64,000 nt of DNA, from assembly GCA_001577345.1 (NCBI GenBank), contig LSLI01000002.1:1-64000 (forward strand). The letters run 5' to 3'. Below are positions 45,971 through 55,803 of this stretch, one piece after another. The first letter of the stretch is position 1; every line of letters starts with the position of its first letter. The notes under the pieces are model-generated. The model ran no database searches, was not told the origin of the DNA, and saw nothing but the letters and a program-made list of their open reading frames with translations. The stretch comes from Candidatus Gallionella acididurans. GTDB lineage: Bacteria > Pseudomonadota > Gammaproteobacteria > Burkholderiales > Gallionellaceae. Both the position numbers and the translations under genes were made by a program.

Positions 45971-46863
45971 CAATTCAACACCCGTGCCATTTCCCCGTTG
46001 CCCATCTGCCGTATCAAGCTTTGCAACATGGTCGGAATGCCGGCCACCGACTCGTCCTGTCCGACCGGCAGGCGCGATAATTTCTGTGCCAATTCCAGAT
46101 ATGCCCTGGCAGACGAAGACGAAGGAAAAGCCTCCGCCACCGACCTGCCCAATTGGGTGGCGCGCTGGAGTTTGGCGTCAAATGGGACGCATCCAAGATA
46201 TTCCAACCGTGCCGCAAGGTGATTGCGTGCCACCCTTGCCATGTTCTCAAACACGGTCATTGCCTCCAGCTCGCTACCCGCCTTATTCACCACGATCATG
46301 AACTGTAGGCGGGCATTTTCCAATGCCAATCGTTTAATCATGGCATAAGTTTCGGTAATGCCGCTCGCCGTCGCATCCACCACCACCAGCATCGCAACAC
46401 CTGTTGCCAATCCCGATGAAACAGCCAAATGCCCCTGCAATAACGCAGCGTCCACCAGCATCACGTCCACACCGTTATTTGCTTCAGTGAGCGCCTGTTC
46501 CAATCGTTGTTGCTCGACTGCATGCAACTGGTTCAACGTGCACATTACACGCGCGGCAGGCAATATGGAAAATCCCTGAGCGCGCATCACGGCTTGCTGC
46601 ACCGCGCATCTGCCTTGTGCTACATCAAGTAAATCCCGGTGCGGCGACAACATCAATCTATCCAGCAAATTATTCGGCGCCTGATTCTCGTCCAACACCA
46701 GCACATCCTTGCCCGAACGTGCCAGGGCGGCAGCAAGATTGATCGTCACGCTGGTACGTCCGATGCCTTGCTTACCCGCCACGACAGTGATGAGTCTGGT
46801 CTGGTTGACCATCAGCAAACTGCGCAATCCTTCGGCCTGATCCATGCCATGCTTAGTTTGCAT
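45970..46863 (-). CDS. flhG: Flagellar number regulator FlhG/FleN, with altered P-loop
   Basis: The 297-residue MinD-type ATPase sits after flhF, where FlhG limits the number of flagella. The P-loop reads AGKQGIGRTS (residues 29-38): the signature lysine is kept (K31), but the GKT/S lysine is replaced by R36. The next motif is VLDENQAPNN, where LDAD is usual, and Walker B is MLVDAALLQ. ATP hydrolysis may be weak. It overlaps fliA and flhF, so expression is coupled. Confidence 0.9.
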   Translation of the reverse strand: MQTKHGMDQAEGLRSLLMVNQTRLITVVAGKQGIGRTSVTINLAAALARSGKDVLVLDENQAPNNLLDRLMLSPHRDLLDVAQGRCAVQQAVMRAQGFSILPAARVMCTLNQLHAVEQQRLEQALTEANNGVDVMLVDAALLQGHLAVSSGLATGVAMLVVVDATASGITETYAMIKRLALENARLQFMIVVNKAGSELEAMTVFENMARVARNHLAARLEYLGCVPFDAKLQRATQLGRSVAEAFPSSSSARAYLELAQKLSRLPVGQDESVAGIPTMLQSLIRQMGNGEMARVLN

Positions 46864-48211
46864 AGGACACCACGCCTTCAGCTACGCCAGCCCTTGATCC
46901 CGCAAGGAGTACACCAAAGGCAGGCAATCCACCGCCGACCAAGGGCTGGACTGAATTGACACCGCCGGCGGTTACCCCGGCGCCTGCGCCAAGACCGACC
47001 GAAGGGCGAGTGTCTGGCGGCGTCCTCTTTACGAGGGTCTGCGCCGACCCTTCCGCTGCCATCAGGATGGGAAATTCCAGTTCCTGCAAGGTGTATGGGG
47101 TCATCTGTTCCGCCGGTTTAATGGCGCGATGCAACAGATAATCCAGATTGATAGGATGCAAGTCTTCCGGCACGCGCTGGCCGTTGGCCATGTAGTGCAT
47201 CATCAGCCTGTGCCTGACCGCCACATCCAGCACCGCGCCAACATTGACCGCTTCATCCAGCTTGGTGGCAATGCAACCGATGACTTGGGGGCTGTGATAC
47301 ATGCGCACCACATCTTCCAGCGTGTCGCCACTGCTGGTGGCGTTCAACAGCAACAAACGTTGCACGGCGGTCGCGTCAAACATTTTGTTCTGCTCGGCCA
47401 CACGCTCATCGCGCTGGCCCATGCCCACGGTGTCGATCAGCACCAGATGCTTGTGGCGCAAGCCCGACAGCGTCAGGCGCAGATCATCGGTATCTTTCAC
47501 CGCATGCACCGCCACACCGAGGATCTTGCCGTATATTCTGAGTTGCTCGTAAGCGCCGATACGATAGCTGTCCGTGGTCAGCAAGGCGACCTTGTCCGCG
47601 CCGTAGCGCACCACCGCGCGTGCCGCCAGTTTCGCGGTAGTGGTCGTTTTGCCTACCCCGGTTGGCCCGATCAGCGCGTACACCCCACCCTTGGCCACAA
47701 TATCATCGGCCTCTCCGGCAATACGTAAATTACGTTTCAGCACTTGTTTGACCCACGATTCGCCCTGTTCTTTTCCGGCCGGCATCTTGTCCATCAACTG
47801 CCGTGCCAGCAAGGTGCTGAAGCCGGCATTGAGCATCCTGCGCAACAACCCGGCACGCTGCGGGTCACGCAGCTGCACATCATTCCATGACATCGCACAG
47901 AGTTGTTGCTGCAACATGCCGTGCATGGATTTGATCTCACCGAGGATATCCGCGGCGCCAGTTGCGACCGGCACTGCTTCCTGCACAATGTGTTTGCCTG
48001 GTCTGGCTTTGGGTTCGGACACAAATGGCTGTTGCGCTGGCTTGGCGGAATGCCCGGTCAACCGAGCCATGTCTTCATTCGCCAACGCGATGATTTCAAC
48101 CCCTTGATCCACCTTGCGGTTGGACAGAATGACCGCCTCTTCACCGAGTTCATTGCGAATCTCCCGCAATGCCATACGCGCCGTCGGGGCAATGAATTTT
48201 CTGACGTTCAT
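46853..48211 (-). CDS. flhF: Flagellar placement GTPase FlhF
   Basis: This 452-residue SRP-type GTPase determines the polar site and number of flagella. An N-terminal basic B domain is followed by the NG domain with G1 GPTGVGKTTTTAKLA near residue 180, G3 DTVGMGQRD and G4 TKLDE. A Pro/Gly-rich C-terminal tail of about 50 residues (after residue 400) is atypical and variable. It implies a polar flagellum with FlhG. It overlaps flhA by 4 bp. Confidence 0.95.
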   Translation of the reverse strand: MNVRKFIAPTARMALREIRNELGEEAVILSNRKVDQGVEIIALANEDMARLTGHSAKPAQQPFVSEPKARPGKHIVQEAVPVATGAADILGEIKSMHGMLQQQLCAMSWNDVQLRDPQRAGLLRRMLNAGFSTLLARQLMDKMPAGKEQGESWVKQVLKRNLRIAGEADDIVAKGGVYALIGPTGVGKTTTTAKLAARAVVRYGADKVALLTTDSYRIGAYEQLRIYGKILGVAVHAVKDTDDLRLTLSGLRHKHLVLIDTVGMGQRDERVAEQNKMFDATAVQRLLLLNATSSGDTLEDVVRMYHSPQVIGCIATKLDEAVNVGAVLDVAVRHRLMMHYMANGQRVPEDLHPINLDYLLHRAIKPAEQMTPYTLQELEFPILMAAEGSAQTLVKRTPPDTRPSVGLGAGAGVTAGGVNSVQPLVGGGLPAFGVLLAGSRAGVAEGVVSYAN

Positions 48212-50292
48212 ACTTTGCCTCCTACCGTTGCGGTGACCCGGATGGTTTTGAAATCCGGCACTTCATCATGCGAAATGACTCTCAATTGCGGCACCGCACG
48301 CTTCAAAAAACGCGCCAGCAGATCGCGCAACTGAGCGGGAACCAGCAATACCGTCGGCAGCCCCATTTTCTCCTGCGCCAGAGCTGCGGCACGGGTTTCG
48401 CGCAGCACGGTATCGGCCAGCCCTGGTTCGATACCGGTGCCTTCATGGCTGGATTGCATCGCCTGGATCAGGATGTACTCCAGTTCTTTATCCATGCCGA
48501 TCACCTGCAATTCCTGTGTCGCTGGATAGAACTGCTGCACGATGGCCGGGCCGAGTGCGACGCGCACCAGGCCGGTAAGTTGGTATGGATCCTGGATACG
48601 CGCAGCATTTTCCGCCAGAGTCTCGACGATGGTACGCATATCGCGGATGTGCATGCCTTCGTCCAGCAGGTTCTGCAATACCTTCTGCACCGTCCCCAGC
48701 GGCAGTAATTTTGGCACCAGATCTTCGGTCAGCTTGGGCGCGATCTTGCCGAGATGATCGAGCAATTGCTGTACTTCCTGCCGCCCCAGCAACTGTGACG
48801 CATGGGTATTGATCAGGTGGCTCAAATGGGTCGCGACGACCGTGCCTGGATCAACCACGGTGTAACCCATGGCTTGCGCATGATCGCGTAACGCACCTTC
48901 GATCCACACCGCAGGCAGGCCAAATGCCGGATCAACCGTCTGTGTACCGGATAGCTCGCCGGAAACATTGCCCGGATTGATCGCCAGGAACAGATTGGGA
49001 TAAGACTCGGCGTTACCCAACTCCACGCCTTTGAGTGTGATGCGATAACCGTTGGGGCGCAGTTCGAGGTTGTCGCGAATGTGCACGGCCGGCGGCAGGA
49101 AGCCGATGTCCTGAGTAAACTTCTTGCGTATGCCTTTGATACGGCGCAGCAGGTCTCCGTCCTGGGCCTTATCCACCAGCGAAATCAGGCGGTAGCCTAC
49201 CTCCAGGCCCAACACATCCACTTGCGCGACATCCTCCCAGCTCGCGTCTGCGGCCTCCATCATGGACGGCGGCACGACCTCGGCCTGTTCCAGCCTGGCT
49301 GCTTTTACGCTTTGCTGGGACAGATAATAAGCCAGCCATATCATTGCTCCTGCCAGCGACAGAAAGGCAAAATGCGGCATGCCGGGTATCAAGCCCATCA
49401 TGCCGATGATCGAACCGGTCAGCATGATGATTTGCGGCTGTTTGAACAACTGTCCGATCATTTGCTGCCCGATGTTTTCATCGGTGGCAACCCGGCTTAC
49501 CACGATACCCGCAGCGGTGGAGATCACCAGTGCCGGAATCTGCGCGACCAGACCGTCGCCGATGGTCAGCAGGGTGTAGTATTTGGCAGCAGTGGCGATA
49601 TCGAGATTGTGTTGCAGCACGCCGACGATCAATCCGCCAATGATATTGATCAGCAATATGATGATGCCGGCAACCGCATCGCCGCGCACGAACTTGGACG
49701 CACCGTCCATCGCACCGTAGAAGTCCGCCTCCTGTGCGATTTCGGCGCGACGCTGGCGCGCGACATCTTCACCGATCAATCCGGCATTCAGGTCGGCGTC
49801 GATCGCCATCTGCTTGCCCGGCATCGCATCCAATGTGAAACGCGCGCCGACTTCGGCGATGCGGCCCGCGCCTTTGGTGATGACCACGAAGTTGATCACC
49901 ACCAGGATCGCGAATACCACGATACCGACCGCATAGTTGCCACCGACCAGAAAATGGCCGAACGATTCGATCACCTTGCCCGCTGCATCCGGGCCGGTGT
50001 GCCCTTCCAGCAGCACAATACGGGTCGAGGCGACGTTTAGCGACAGACGCAGCAACGTGGTAATCAGCAAAATGGTTGGAAAAGCGGCAAACTCGAGCGC
50101 TTTGGTGGTATTCATGCTGACCAGCAACACCATCACGGCGACCGCGATATTGAAGGTGAACAGGATATCCAGCAGAAACGGCGGCAACGGCAGCACCATC
50201 ATCGCCAGGATCATCACAATCAACACCGGACCGGCCAGGCTGCGCAGGTTGGCGGCGCGTTGTATAAAACCCTGAATGATCATCAGGTTCAT
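48208..50292 (-). CDS. flhA: Flagellar export gate protein FlhA
   Basis: The 694-residue gate subunit has about eight N-terminal transmembrane helices (ILFTFNIAVAVMVLLVSM), the FHIPEP signature region (RLSLNVASTRIVLLEGHTG), and a cytoplasmic docking domain from about residue 360. It is 4 bp overlapping with flhF and 4 bp overlapping with a tiny upstream ORF (50289-50408). Confidence 0.97.
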   Translation of the reverse strand: MNLMIIQGFIQRAANLRSLAGPVLIVMILAMMVLPLPPFLLDILFTFNIAVAVMVLLVSMNTTKALEFAAFPTILLITTLLRLSLNVASTRIVLLEGHTGPDAAGKVIESFGHFLVGGNYAVGIVVFAILVVINFVVITKGAGRIAEVGARFTLDAMPGKQMAIDADLNAGLIGEDVARQRRAEIAQEADFYGAMDGASKFVRGDAVAGIIILLINIIGGLIVGVLQHNLDIATAAKYYTLLTIGDGLVAQIPALVISTAAGIVVSRVATDENIGQQMIGQLFKQPQIIMLTGSIIGMMGLIPGMPHFAFLSLAGAMIWLAYYLSQQSVKAARLEQAEVVPPSMMEAADASWEDVAQVDVLGLEVGYRLISLVDKAQDGDLLRRIKGIRKKFTQDIGFLPPAVHIRDNLELRPNGYRITLKGVELGNAESYPNLFLAINPGNVSGELSGTQTVDPAFGLPAVWIEGALRDHAQAMGYTVVDPGTVVATHLSHLINTHASQLLGRQEVQQLLDHLGKIAPKLTEDLVPKLLPLGTVQKVLQNLLDEGMHIRDMRTIVETLAENAARIQDPYQLTGLVRVALGPAIVQQFYPATQELQVIGMDKELEYILIQAMQSSHEGTGIEPGLADTVLRETRAAALAQEKMGLPTVLLVPAQLRDLLARFLKRAVPQLRVISHDEVPDFKTIRVTATVGGKV

Positions 50293-50408
50293 GATCGATT
50301 TCCAGTTGCAGTCGCCAAGCCGCGCACCCCGATCAATTCTCCCGATTCCAGCTGGCGCACACCGCCGCTCATCAGTCCGTTGTTCAAAGTTTGCAGCAAA
50401 TTATTCAT
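50289..50408 (-). CDS. Small ORF translationally coupled to flhA (39 codons)
   Basis: Minus-strand ATG 50408 opens 39 codons (MNNLLQTLNNGLMSGGVRQL then ESGELIGVRGLATATGNRS) whose TGA overlaps the flhA ATG as ATGA. GAGAGG lies at a proper distance upstream. I do not recognise the peptide. Tight stop-start overlap and a good ribosome binding site support translation; conservation cannot be judged here. It could be a leader that sets flhA translation or a real small protein. Confidence 0.5.
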   Translation of the reverse strand: MNNLLQTLNNGLMSGGVRQLESGELIGVRGLATATGNRS

Positions 50409-50445
50409 ACACGCCTCTCGACATTCGCCTTGCTTGGAGTGCCAT
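50401..50445 (-). CDS. Tiny leader ORF upstream of the flhA-coupled small ORF (14 codons)
   Basis: ATG 50445 follows AGAGG by five bases and encodes MALQARRMSRGVYE, with the TAA stop 8 bp inside the next small ORF in another frame. CCATAA/TTATGG (50442-50460) forms a short palindrome at its start. This could be a regulatory leader of the flhA operon. The rest of the 50446-50612 gap shows nothing recognisable. Confidence 0.3.
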   Translation of the reverse strand: MALQARRMSRGVYE

Positions 50446-50612
50446 AAAAACCTCTTATGGTCGATGTGTATTATCCATGGCGCGCGCTAAATCAATGGAA
50501 GAAATAGAGAGGGATTTATGCGGCTATTTGTTTGAGATTCCATGAACCAGTCCGCCATGGTCCGCGTTGCGTCAAAATCGTGATGATCTCAAGGAGCGCA
50601 ATATCACACGGT

Positions 50613-51761
50613 TCAAATCTGGACAGCTTGCACCGCCGGATCGAGCGCTGCGGGCACGGGCAATTCATGGGGTTCCTGCGGGCGAGCGCCACCTTGGGTC
50701 TGGTAGCGCTTCAATTGATAAACATAGGCCAGCACTTCGGCAACAGCGGTATACAGCGCTTCCGGGATGGACTCGCCCAGATCTGTATGTTTGTGCAGCG
50801 CGCGCGCCAGCGGCGGGGCTTCCAGGATCGGCACATGGTTCTCCTGGGCGATCTCGCGGATGCGCAACGCCAGCAAATCCGAACCCTTGGCCACCACCAC
50901 CGGCGCGCGCGATCCCTTATCGCTGTACTTCAGTGCCACGGCGTAATGCGTCGGGTTGGTCACAACCACATCTGCAGTCGGGATCGCGGCCATCATGCGC
51001 CGGCGCGCGGCCTCGCGCTGCAAGTTGCGAATGCGTCCCTTGACCATCGGATCGCCTTCGGTTTCCTTGGCATCCTGACGCACCTCCTCCTTGGTCATCA
51101 TCAGCTTCTTGTTGTGCTCCCATAGCTGAAAGGGGACATCCACCAACACGATCAACAGCATCGCGCCGACCACCGCCATGAAGCTCGCGCCGATAAGATG
51201 TCCCACCTGCGGGATGGCCGCGCTCAGCGACTGGTTACCGAGCGCCATCACCGCGTCCTTGTTATGCCAAATCACCCATGCCGCCACGCCGCCCACCACC
51301 ACTGATTTCGCCACTGCCTTGGCGAGCTCGATCAGGGAATGCACAGAAAACATCCGCTCGATGCCCGACAGCGGATTGAGACGGGAAAATTGCGGCTGCA
51401 GGGATTGGACGCTGAACAGCCAGCCGTTCAGCAGCAGCGGAGAAAATGCCGCCGTCAGCAGCATCACCAGCAACAACGGGAGGAATGCCAGCATGGTTCC
51501 CAGCGACAAATCATACAAACGCGGCATCATCAGTTCCGGATGGAAGGCCATCTCCTGGTTCAGCGTCAAGCCATCGCGCAACAGCTTTAGCATCTGCTGG
51601 GTGAGTGACGAGCCCATGAACCACAGCGTGCCGCCGCCCGCCAGCAATATGGCGAACGTGGATAGCTCGCGCGAACGGGCGACCTGGCCTTTTTCTCTGG
51701 CCTGGTCAAGTCGCCGTTGTGAAGGCTGTTCGGTTTTCTCTAGATCGCTGTCTTCTGCCAT
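50613..51761 (-). CDS. flhB: Flagellar export switch protein FlhB
   Basis: The 382-residue export-gate protein has four transmembrane helices in the first 210 residues and the cytoplasmic domain with the autocleavage motif NPTH in VVVTNPTHYAVALKYSD near residue 265. After cleavage it switches export from hook to filament substrates with FliK. The N terminus EKTEQPSQRRLDQAREKGQV is canonical. A free C-terminal paralogue is at 18877. Confidence 0.97.
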   Translation of the reverse strand: MAEDSDLEKTEQPSQRRLDQAREKGQVARSRELSTFAILLAGGGTLWFMGSSLTQQMLKLLRDGLTLNQEMAFHPELMMPRLYDLSLGTMLAFLPLLLVMLLTAAFSPLLLNGWLFSVQSLQPQFSRLNPLSGIERMFSVHSLIELAKAVAKSVVVGGVAAWVIWHNKDAVMALGNQSLSAAIPQVGHLIGASFMAVVGAMLLIVLVDVPFQLWEHNKKLMMTKEEVRQDAKETEGDPMVKGRIRNLQREAARRRMMAAIPTADVVVTNPTHYAVALKYSDKGSRAPVVVAKGSDLLALRIREIAQENHVPILEAPPLARALHKHTDLGESIPEALYTAVAEVLAYVYQLKRYQTQGGARPQEPHELPVPAALDPAVQAVQI

Positions 51762-51838
51762 GATGGACTCCTCGGGTCATGGCAATTATCGACAACTGCG
51801 GAAAGTTTAATCGGGTGAATAGCATGCGGTTTGGCTGG

Positions 51839-52447
51839 TTATTTGTGCAAAACTCCGATGCTCGCAAGCACGCGAGCCGCCATTTTCTCCAATGGCACGA
51901 CCTCATCCACCGCGCCCATTTCAAGGGCGGCGCGCGGCATACCAAACACCACGCAACTGGCTTCGTCTTGCGCAAAGTTATAAGCGCCCGCGCTGTGCAT
52001 TTCCAGCATTGCCGTCGCGCCGTCCTTCCCCATGCCGGTCAACATCACGCCGACGGCATTCGTTCCGGCATATCGGGCTGCGGAACGGAACAGCACCTCC
52101 ACCGAAGGACGGTGGCGATTCACCGGCGGCTCTTTACTCAGCACCGTTTGATATCCTGCTCCGCTGCGCTCCAGCAGCAAGTGGGAGTGGCCGGGGGCAA
52201 GGTAGACATTACCCGCTTGAATGATTTCGTGGTGCTCGGCCTGTTTCACCCGCATCCTGCACAAGCCATCCAAACGCTGGGCGAATGACTGCATGAACAA
52301 TTCCGGCATGTGCTGGGCAATCAGAATGGATGGTGCATCGCTAGGCATGCCCGACAAAAACACCTTAAGTGCCTCCGCCCCGCCCGTTGAAGAGCCTACC
52401 ACGATGATGCGCTGACCGGATGGCAGCAAGCTTGCCTTGTTGTTCAC
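51839..52447 (-). CDS. cheB: CheB methylesterase domain protein lacking a receiver
   Basis: The 202-residue protein is the catalytic half of CheB, which demethylates and deamidates chemoreceptors. The triad is visible: Ser in VGSSTGG, His in AQHMP, Asp in GMGKDG. Standard CheB is about 350 residues with an N-terminal receiver; here the frame begins at the catalytic domain, so phosphorylation control by CheA is missing. It overlaps cheR by 4 bp. Confidence 0.9.
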   Translation of the reverse strand: MNNKASLLPSGQRIIVVGSSTGGAEALKVFLSGMPSDAPSILIAQHMPELFMQSFAQRLDGLCRMRVKQAEHHEIIQAGNVYLAPGHSHLLLERSGAGYQTVLSKEPPVNRHRPSVEVLFRSAARYAGTNAVGVMLTGMGKDGATAMLEMHSAGAYNFAQDEASCVVFGMPRAALEMGAVDEVVPLEKMAARVLASIGVLHK

Positions 52448-53292
52448 ACCCGTGTCGCCTTTAACTTTTCAGCCAGCTCGTACACGGTATGTCCGCGCAA
52501 TTTGAAGTAGGCATCGGCGTGGTAAAAATTCTCGGCGTGCCCGGCAAACAGCAAGCCATCGCTACGCAGCAATGGCGCAAACTTTTTCAGGATACTCAGC
52601 TGGGTTTCCTTATCGAAGTAGATCATCACATTGCGGCAAAAAATCGCATCGAGCGGCTCGTGTATCGGCCAGGTGGTATCAAGCAGATTGATGCGCTGGA
52701 AGCTGATCATTTTTTTCAATTCCGTGCGCACTTGCACGAAGCCCGCCTCCTCGCCCGCACCGCGCAAAAAAAACCTGTCGATTTGCGGTGTGGATATTTT
52801 GCTAACCGACTCCAGTTTGTAGCGGCCGGTTCGCGCGGCTTGCAACACGCTGCTATCAAGATCGGAAGCGATGATTCTAACCGGATTGGAAAATCCGCCA
52901 AACGTTTCCACCGCCGTCATCGCCATGGAATAAGCTTCTTCGCCGGTGGAACTGGCGGAACACCACAACACGACGGGCCTCGCCTGATCCAGCTTGCGCA
53001 GATGTTCGGCCAATACCGGAAAATGATGTGCCTCGCGGAAGAACGAGGTCAGGTTGGTCGTCAAAGCATTGGTGAAGGCTTCCCATTCCGCCCCGTCACC
53101 GCGCTGCAAACGATCCAGATATTCGCCAAACGTTTTGATGCCGGTGGCACGCAGCCGCTGTGTCAGTCTGCTATATACCAACTCTTGCTTGCTCTCGCTG
53201 AGAGAAATTCCCGCGTGTCGGTAGATCAGCTTGCTGACCAGATGAAAGTCTTGCGTGGTGAAATGGAACTCGCGGTTATTCATTGCATTCAT
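52444..53292 (-). CDS. cheR: Chemotaxis protein methyltransferase CheR
   Basis: The 282-residue enzyme uses SAM to methylate receptor glutamates. Helical N-terminal domain ([20 protein letters not shown]), SAM site [19 protein letters not shown], and late motif [15 protein letters not shown] are all present. The receptors in this window lack a C-terminal docking pentapeptide, so it must act without tethering on them. It is coupled to the receiver-less cheB. Confidence 0.95.
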   Translation of the reverse strand: MNAMNNREFHFTTQDFHLVSKLIYRHAGISLSESKQELVYSRLTQRLRATGIKTFGEYLDRLQRGDGAEWEAFTNALTTNLTSFFREAHHFPVLAEHLRKLDQARPVVLWCSASSTGEEAYSMAMTAVETFGGFSNPVRIIASDLDSSVLQAARTGRYKLESVSKISTPQIDRFFLRGAGEEAGFVQVRTELKKMISFQRINLLDTTWPIHEPLDAIFCRNVMIYFDKETQLSILKKFAPLLRSDGLLFAGHAENFYHADAYFKLRGHTVYELAEKLKATRV

Positions 53293-53385
53293 CCGTAAAG
53301 TTCAGGCATGATCGATGGGCTTATCCTGACCATATAACGGATTCCCAACCGCCGACACTTCACAGGCTGCCACAATCCCCGACCA

Positions 53386-55008
53386 TCATGAGCTCTGGAA
53401 GCGGTTAACTACAGTAAGCAAATCCTTGGAAAGCGCCTCCAGAGATCGTGCTGCATTGGTGCTTTGCTGCGCGGCATTGCTGTTGGATTCACTCATCTGG
53501 GCAATGCGCTCGATGTTTTGAGCTATCTGCGTGCTTGTGAGAGTCTGTTCCTTGGTCGCCACGGCAAGATCGACAAGGCTCGCAAGCGAGTCGACTGCGC
53601 CATGATGCAGTTCTTCCAGTGGCGTTTGCAATTCCTGTATCACTTGCACTCCAGCCAGAGCGAGCCCGCTTGCCTCCCGCATTTTGACAGCTGCCTGATC
53701 GGTCTGGGTCTGTATCGTTTCGATCATTGTCTTGATTTCATTGGTGGCACTCCCTGCCTTTTCGGCAAGCTTGCGCACCTCATCGGCGACCACGGCAAAA
53801 CCGCGTCCTTGTTCTCCGGCCCGGGCGGCTTCGATAGCCGCGTTGAGCGCCAAAAGGTTGGTCTGATCGGCTATGCCGCGAATGACATTGGCAATATTAC
53901 CGATCTGCTGTGAGCTCGATTGCAGGTTATCCATAACCAGCGAGGAACCCTCGACTGCTCCGGCGATTTTACCGATCTCGTCTGAAGCGCTGCGTAGCCG
54001 GTCGCGGCCTTGTTGTGCAATGTTCGAAGTACGCTGCGCGATTAGACGTGCAGTCTCGGCACCTTTAGAAACCTGTCCGATACTTACGGTCATTTCCTCG
54101 ACTGCCGCAGCCGTGCTCGTCACTGCTTCGCTGGACACGTTTAAGCTGTTGCTGATGTTGCCAGCGAATCCGGTCAATTCGACAGCCGAAGCACCTACCT
54201 GGTTGGCAGTCATGTCAATATGATGGATCATGTCGCGCAAACTATCCTGCATTTTTTTCAGTGCTTCCATCAGGTGCGCGATTTCGTCACTTCCTTCGGG
54301 ATGAATTGAGTTTTTTAAATCACCGCCGGCAATCCTGTCGGCGATATTGATGGCATTTGACACCGGCAGGGCAATGCCGCGCGCGATATACAAGCCGATC
54401 AGTATTGAAACCACTATGGCCACGATGACCAGGATCGCTGCTATAACCAGTGTGCGTATATAGGCGGCCGCGGCGGCTTCGTAACTGACTCTGCTCAGCT
54501 CGGACTCCAATGTTCGGAATTCATCTACATCCTTGCCCAACGCCAGAAACGTAGTATCTGCAGTTTGCATTGCGGAAAGACCGGTGCTGATGTCGACACT
54601 GGCGAGGTCCATCGCCTGGGCGATATCCTTGTGGTACTTGACCAGTGACTTGGCCAGTTTCCCGCCGATCGCAAGTTCTTGTTCTGTCAGATTCGGCTGT
54701 TTCAGAAAGTCGTCGAATGATGACGAATTGTCGGTCAATAATTTAAGCTGCTCCTTGATGATCGAGTCCATCTTGGATGCATCGTAATTGGCAGACCAGG
54801 TGATAACCCGATAAATATTTGCCTGTACACCATATACTGTTGTCTTTATATCGTTGGCCACCAAATTATGCTGTTCACGGACCTTGTAAAGGTCGTTCAG
54901 CGCGTTATTCGATTTGTTGAGTGCGTAATAGCCAAAGCCACCGAGCAGCAACATGCATGCAACCGCCGCTGCAGGTGCAACCAGTATCTTGTTCAGAATA
55001 TTCATCAT
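53386..55008 (-). CDS. Methyl-accepting chemotaxis protein, four-helix-bundle sensor type
   Basis: The 540-residue receptor has TM1 near 10-28, a helical periplasmic ligand region (about 30-185, 4HB_MCP-like), TM2 near 188-212, HAMP, and the conserved signalling tip ([20 protein letters not shown]). It ends NRFQSS. The gene lies between a free periplasmic Cache protein and cheR. Two adjacent ATGs (55008, 55005) are possible starts. Confidence 0.93.
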   Translation of the reverse strand: MMNILNKILVAPAAAVACMLLLGGFGYYALNKSNNALNDLYKVREQHNLVANDIKTTVYGVQANIYRVITWSANYDASKMDSIIKEQLKLLTDNSSSFDDFLKQPNLTEQELAIGGKLAKSLVKYHKDIAQAMDLASVDISTGLSAMQTADTTFLALGKDVDEFRTLESELSRVSYEAAAAAYIRTLVIAAILVIVAIVVSILIGLYIARGIALPVSNAINIADRIAGGDLKNSIHPEGSDEIAHLMEALKKMQDSLRDMIHHIDMTANQVGASAVELTGFAGNISNSLNVSSEAVTSTAAAVEEMTVSIGQVSKGAETARLIAQRTSNIAQQGRDRLRSASDEIGKIAGAVEGSSLVMDNLQSSSQQIGNIANVIRGIADQTNLLALNAAIEAARAGEQGRGFAVVADEVRKLAEKAGSATNEIKTMIETIQTQTDQAAVKMREASGLALAGVQVIQELQTPLEELHHGAVDSLASLVDLAVATKEQTLTSTQIAQNIERIAQMSESNSNAAQQSTNAARSLEALSKDLLTVVNRFQSS

Positions 55009-55110
55009 TCACCCCATACATATTGTAAGTGGCTCGGCATAAAACCAAGTCCCCACCGGCCACCAGCCTTGCCGGCTTATTGATGCTTCCATAATTCACG
55101 ACACCCTTGC

Positions 55111-55235
55111 CGTCATTGCGAACGAAGTGAAGCAATCCAGCAAGACCAAGATGCATTTTTTAAACCATCTGGATTGCCGCGTCGGCTTCGTCTCTGCCGC
55201 GCTTCGCCCGCAGCTGAAGCCTTGTTGCAATGACG
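55111..55235. repeat. REP-like dispersed palindrome
   Basis: CGTCATTGC (55111-55119) and GCAATGACG (55227-55235) form the outer arms, and GCAATCCAG (55132-55140) with CTGGATTGC (55169-55177) the inner arms. The wording TCATTGCGAACGAAGTGAAG with GCAATCCAG is that of a common dispersed intergenic repeat of proteobacteria. Spurious reading frames across it have the usual repeat-like peptides. It occupies the gap 55009-55347, which holds no gene. Confidence 0.8.
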
Positions 55236-55241
55236 GGGCAC

Positions 55242-55275
55242 TCCGGATTCCCCGAATTCGCGGGAATGACGCGCC
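55242..55275. repeat. Second, adjoining repeat fragment
   Basis: An imperfect palindrome centred on GAATTC (ATTCCCC...CGGGAAT) directly follows the first repeat. It resembles the widespread element with arms ATTCCCGC and GCGGGAAT. Two unrelated repeat types side by side suggest a favoured insertion spot. Confidence 0.6.
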
Positions 55276-55347
55276 GGTTTTTTAATTTCCCCTTACCGCA
55301 TTCCGAAAGATGCGTCACTGTCATCAAATATGAAAACCTCAATAAGC

Positions 55348-55803
55348 TTAGCGCTTGTAGACGCCAGCGCAGACCACTGCATTGCCAGCCTTTTCGCAAT
55401 AGGCTTCTTTCGGCAGCATCCTCCTGGTTTCCGGGTCGGTGAATTTATATTCCTGCCAGAACTTGCCTTTGCTGTTGGCTAATTCCACACGTTCCTTGAC
55501 GAATTCCTTGCCGTCCGGATCCTTCAGATCGATCAGGTCCTTGCCGACCATCTTGCTGTTTGCACCGTGGGCCAGCACCTTGCCCGACATGTCGTAGACG
55601 ACTGCATAGAGATCGCGGTCGATGTATTTCGGATCCTTGGCTGTAATTTCTTCAAGCGTCTTTGCTTGATTTGCTTTCAAAGCCGCCACTGTTTTGACTA
55701 CCATTGCTTCAGCTTCCTTTTTGGTCGCGAATTTTTCCTGCGCAAAAGCGGAAGCCGAAAAACATACGGCGAGAATGGACACCAGCACAATTGTATTTTT
55801 CAT
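55348..55803 (-). CDS. Free periplasmic Cache-domain protein
   Basis: This 151-residue protein has a signal peptide (IVLVSILAVCFSASAFA) and a single Cache-like domain with no membrane or signalling part. Motifs AVVYDMSGKVLAHG, LKDPDGKEFVKE and VVCAGVYKR match the Cache sensor of the receptor at 1628. Two cysteines near the end (YCEKAGNAVVC) could form a disulfide. Located between cheA and an MCP, it may be a soluble ligand-binding partner. ATG 55803 follows CAGGAGAAAAATTA; longer frames are not supported. Confidence 0.82.
   Translation of the reverse strand: MKNTIVLVSILAVCFSASAFAQEKFATKKEAEAMVVKTVAALKANQAKTLEEITAKDPKYIDRDLYAVVYDMSGKVLAHGANSKMVGKDLIDLKDPDGKEFVKERVELANSKGKFWQEYKFTDPETRRMLPKEAYCEKAGNAVVCAGVYKR

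Noticed and set aside
51762-51838. TAAA...GTCGATAA before flhB on the minus strand
   Set aside because: The spacer is 12, not 15, bases, and flhB is expected to be expressed before FliA is active.
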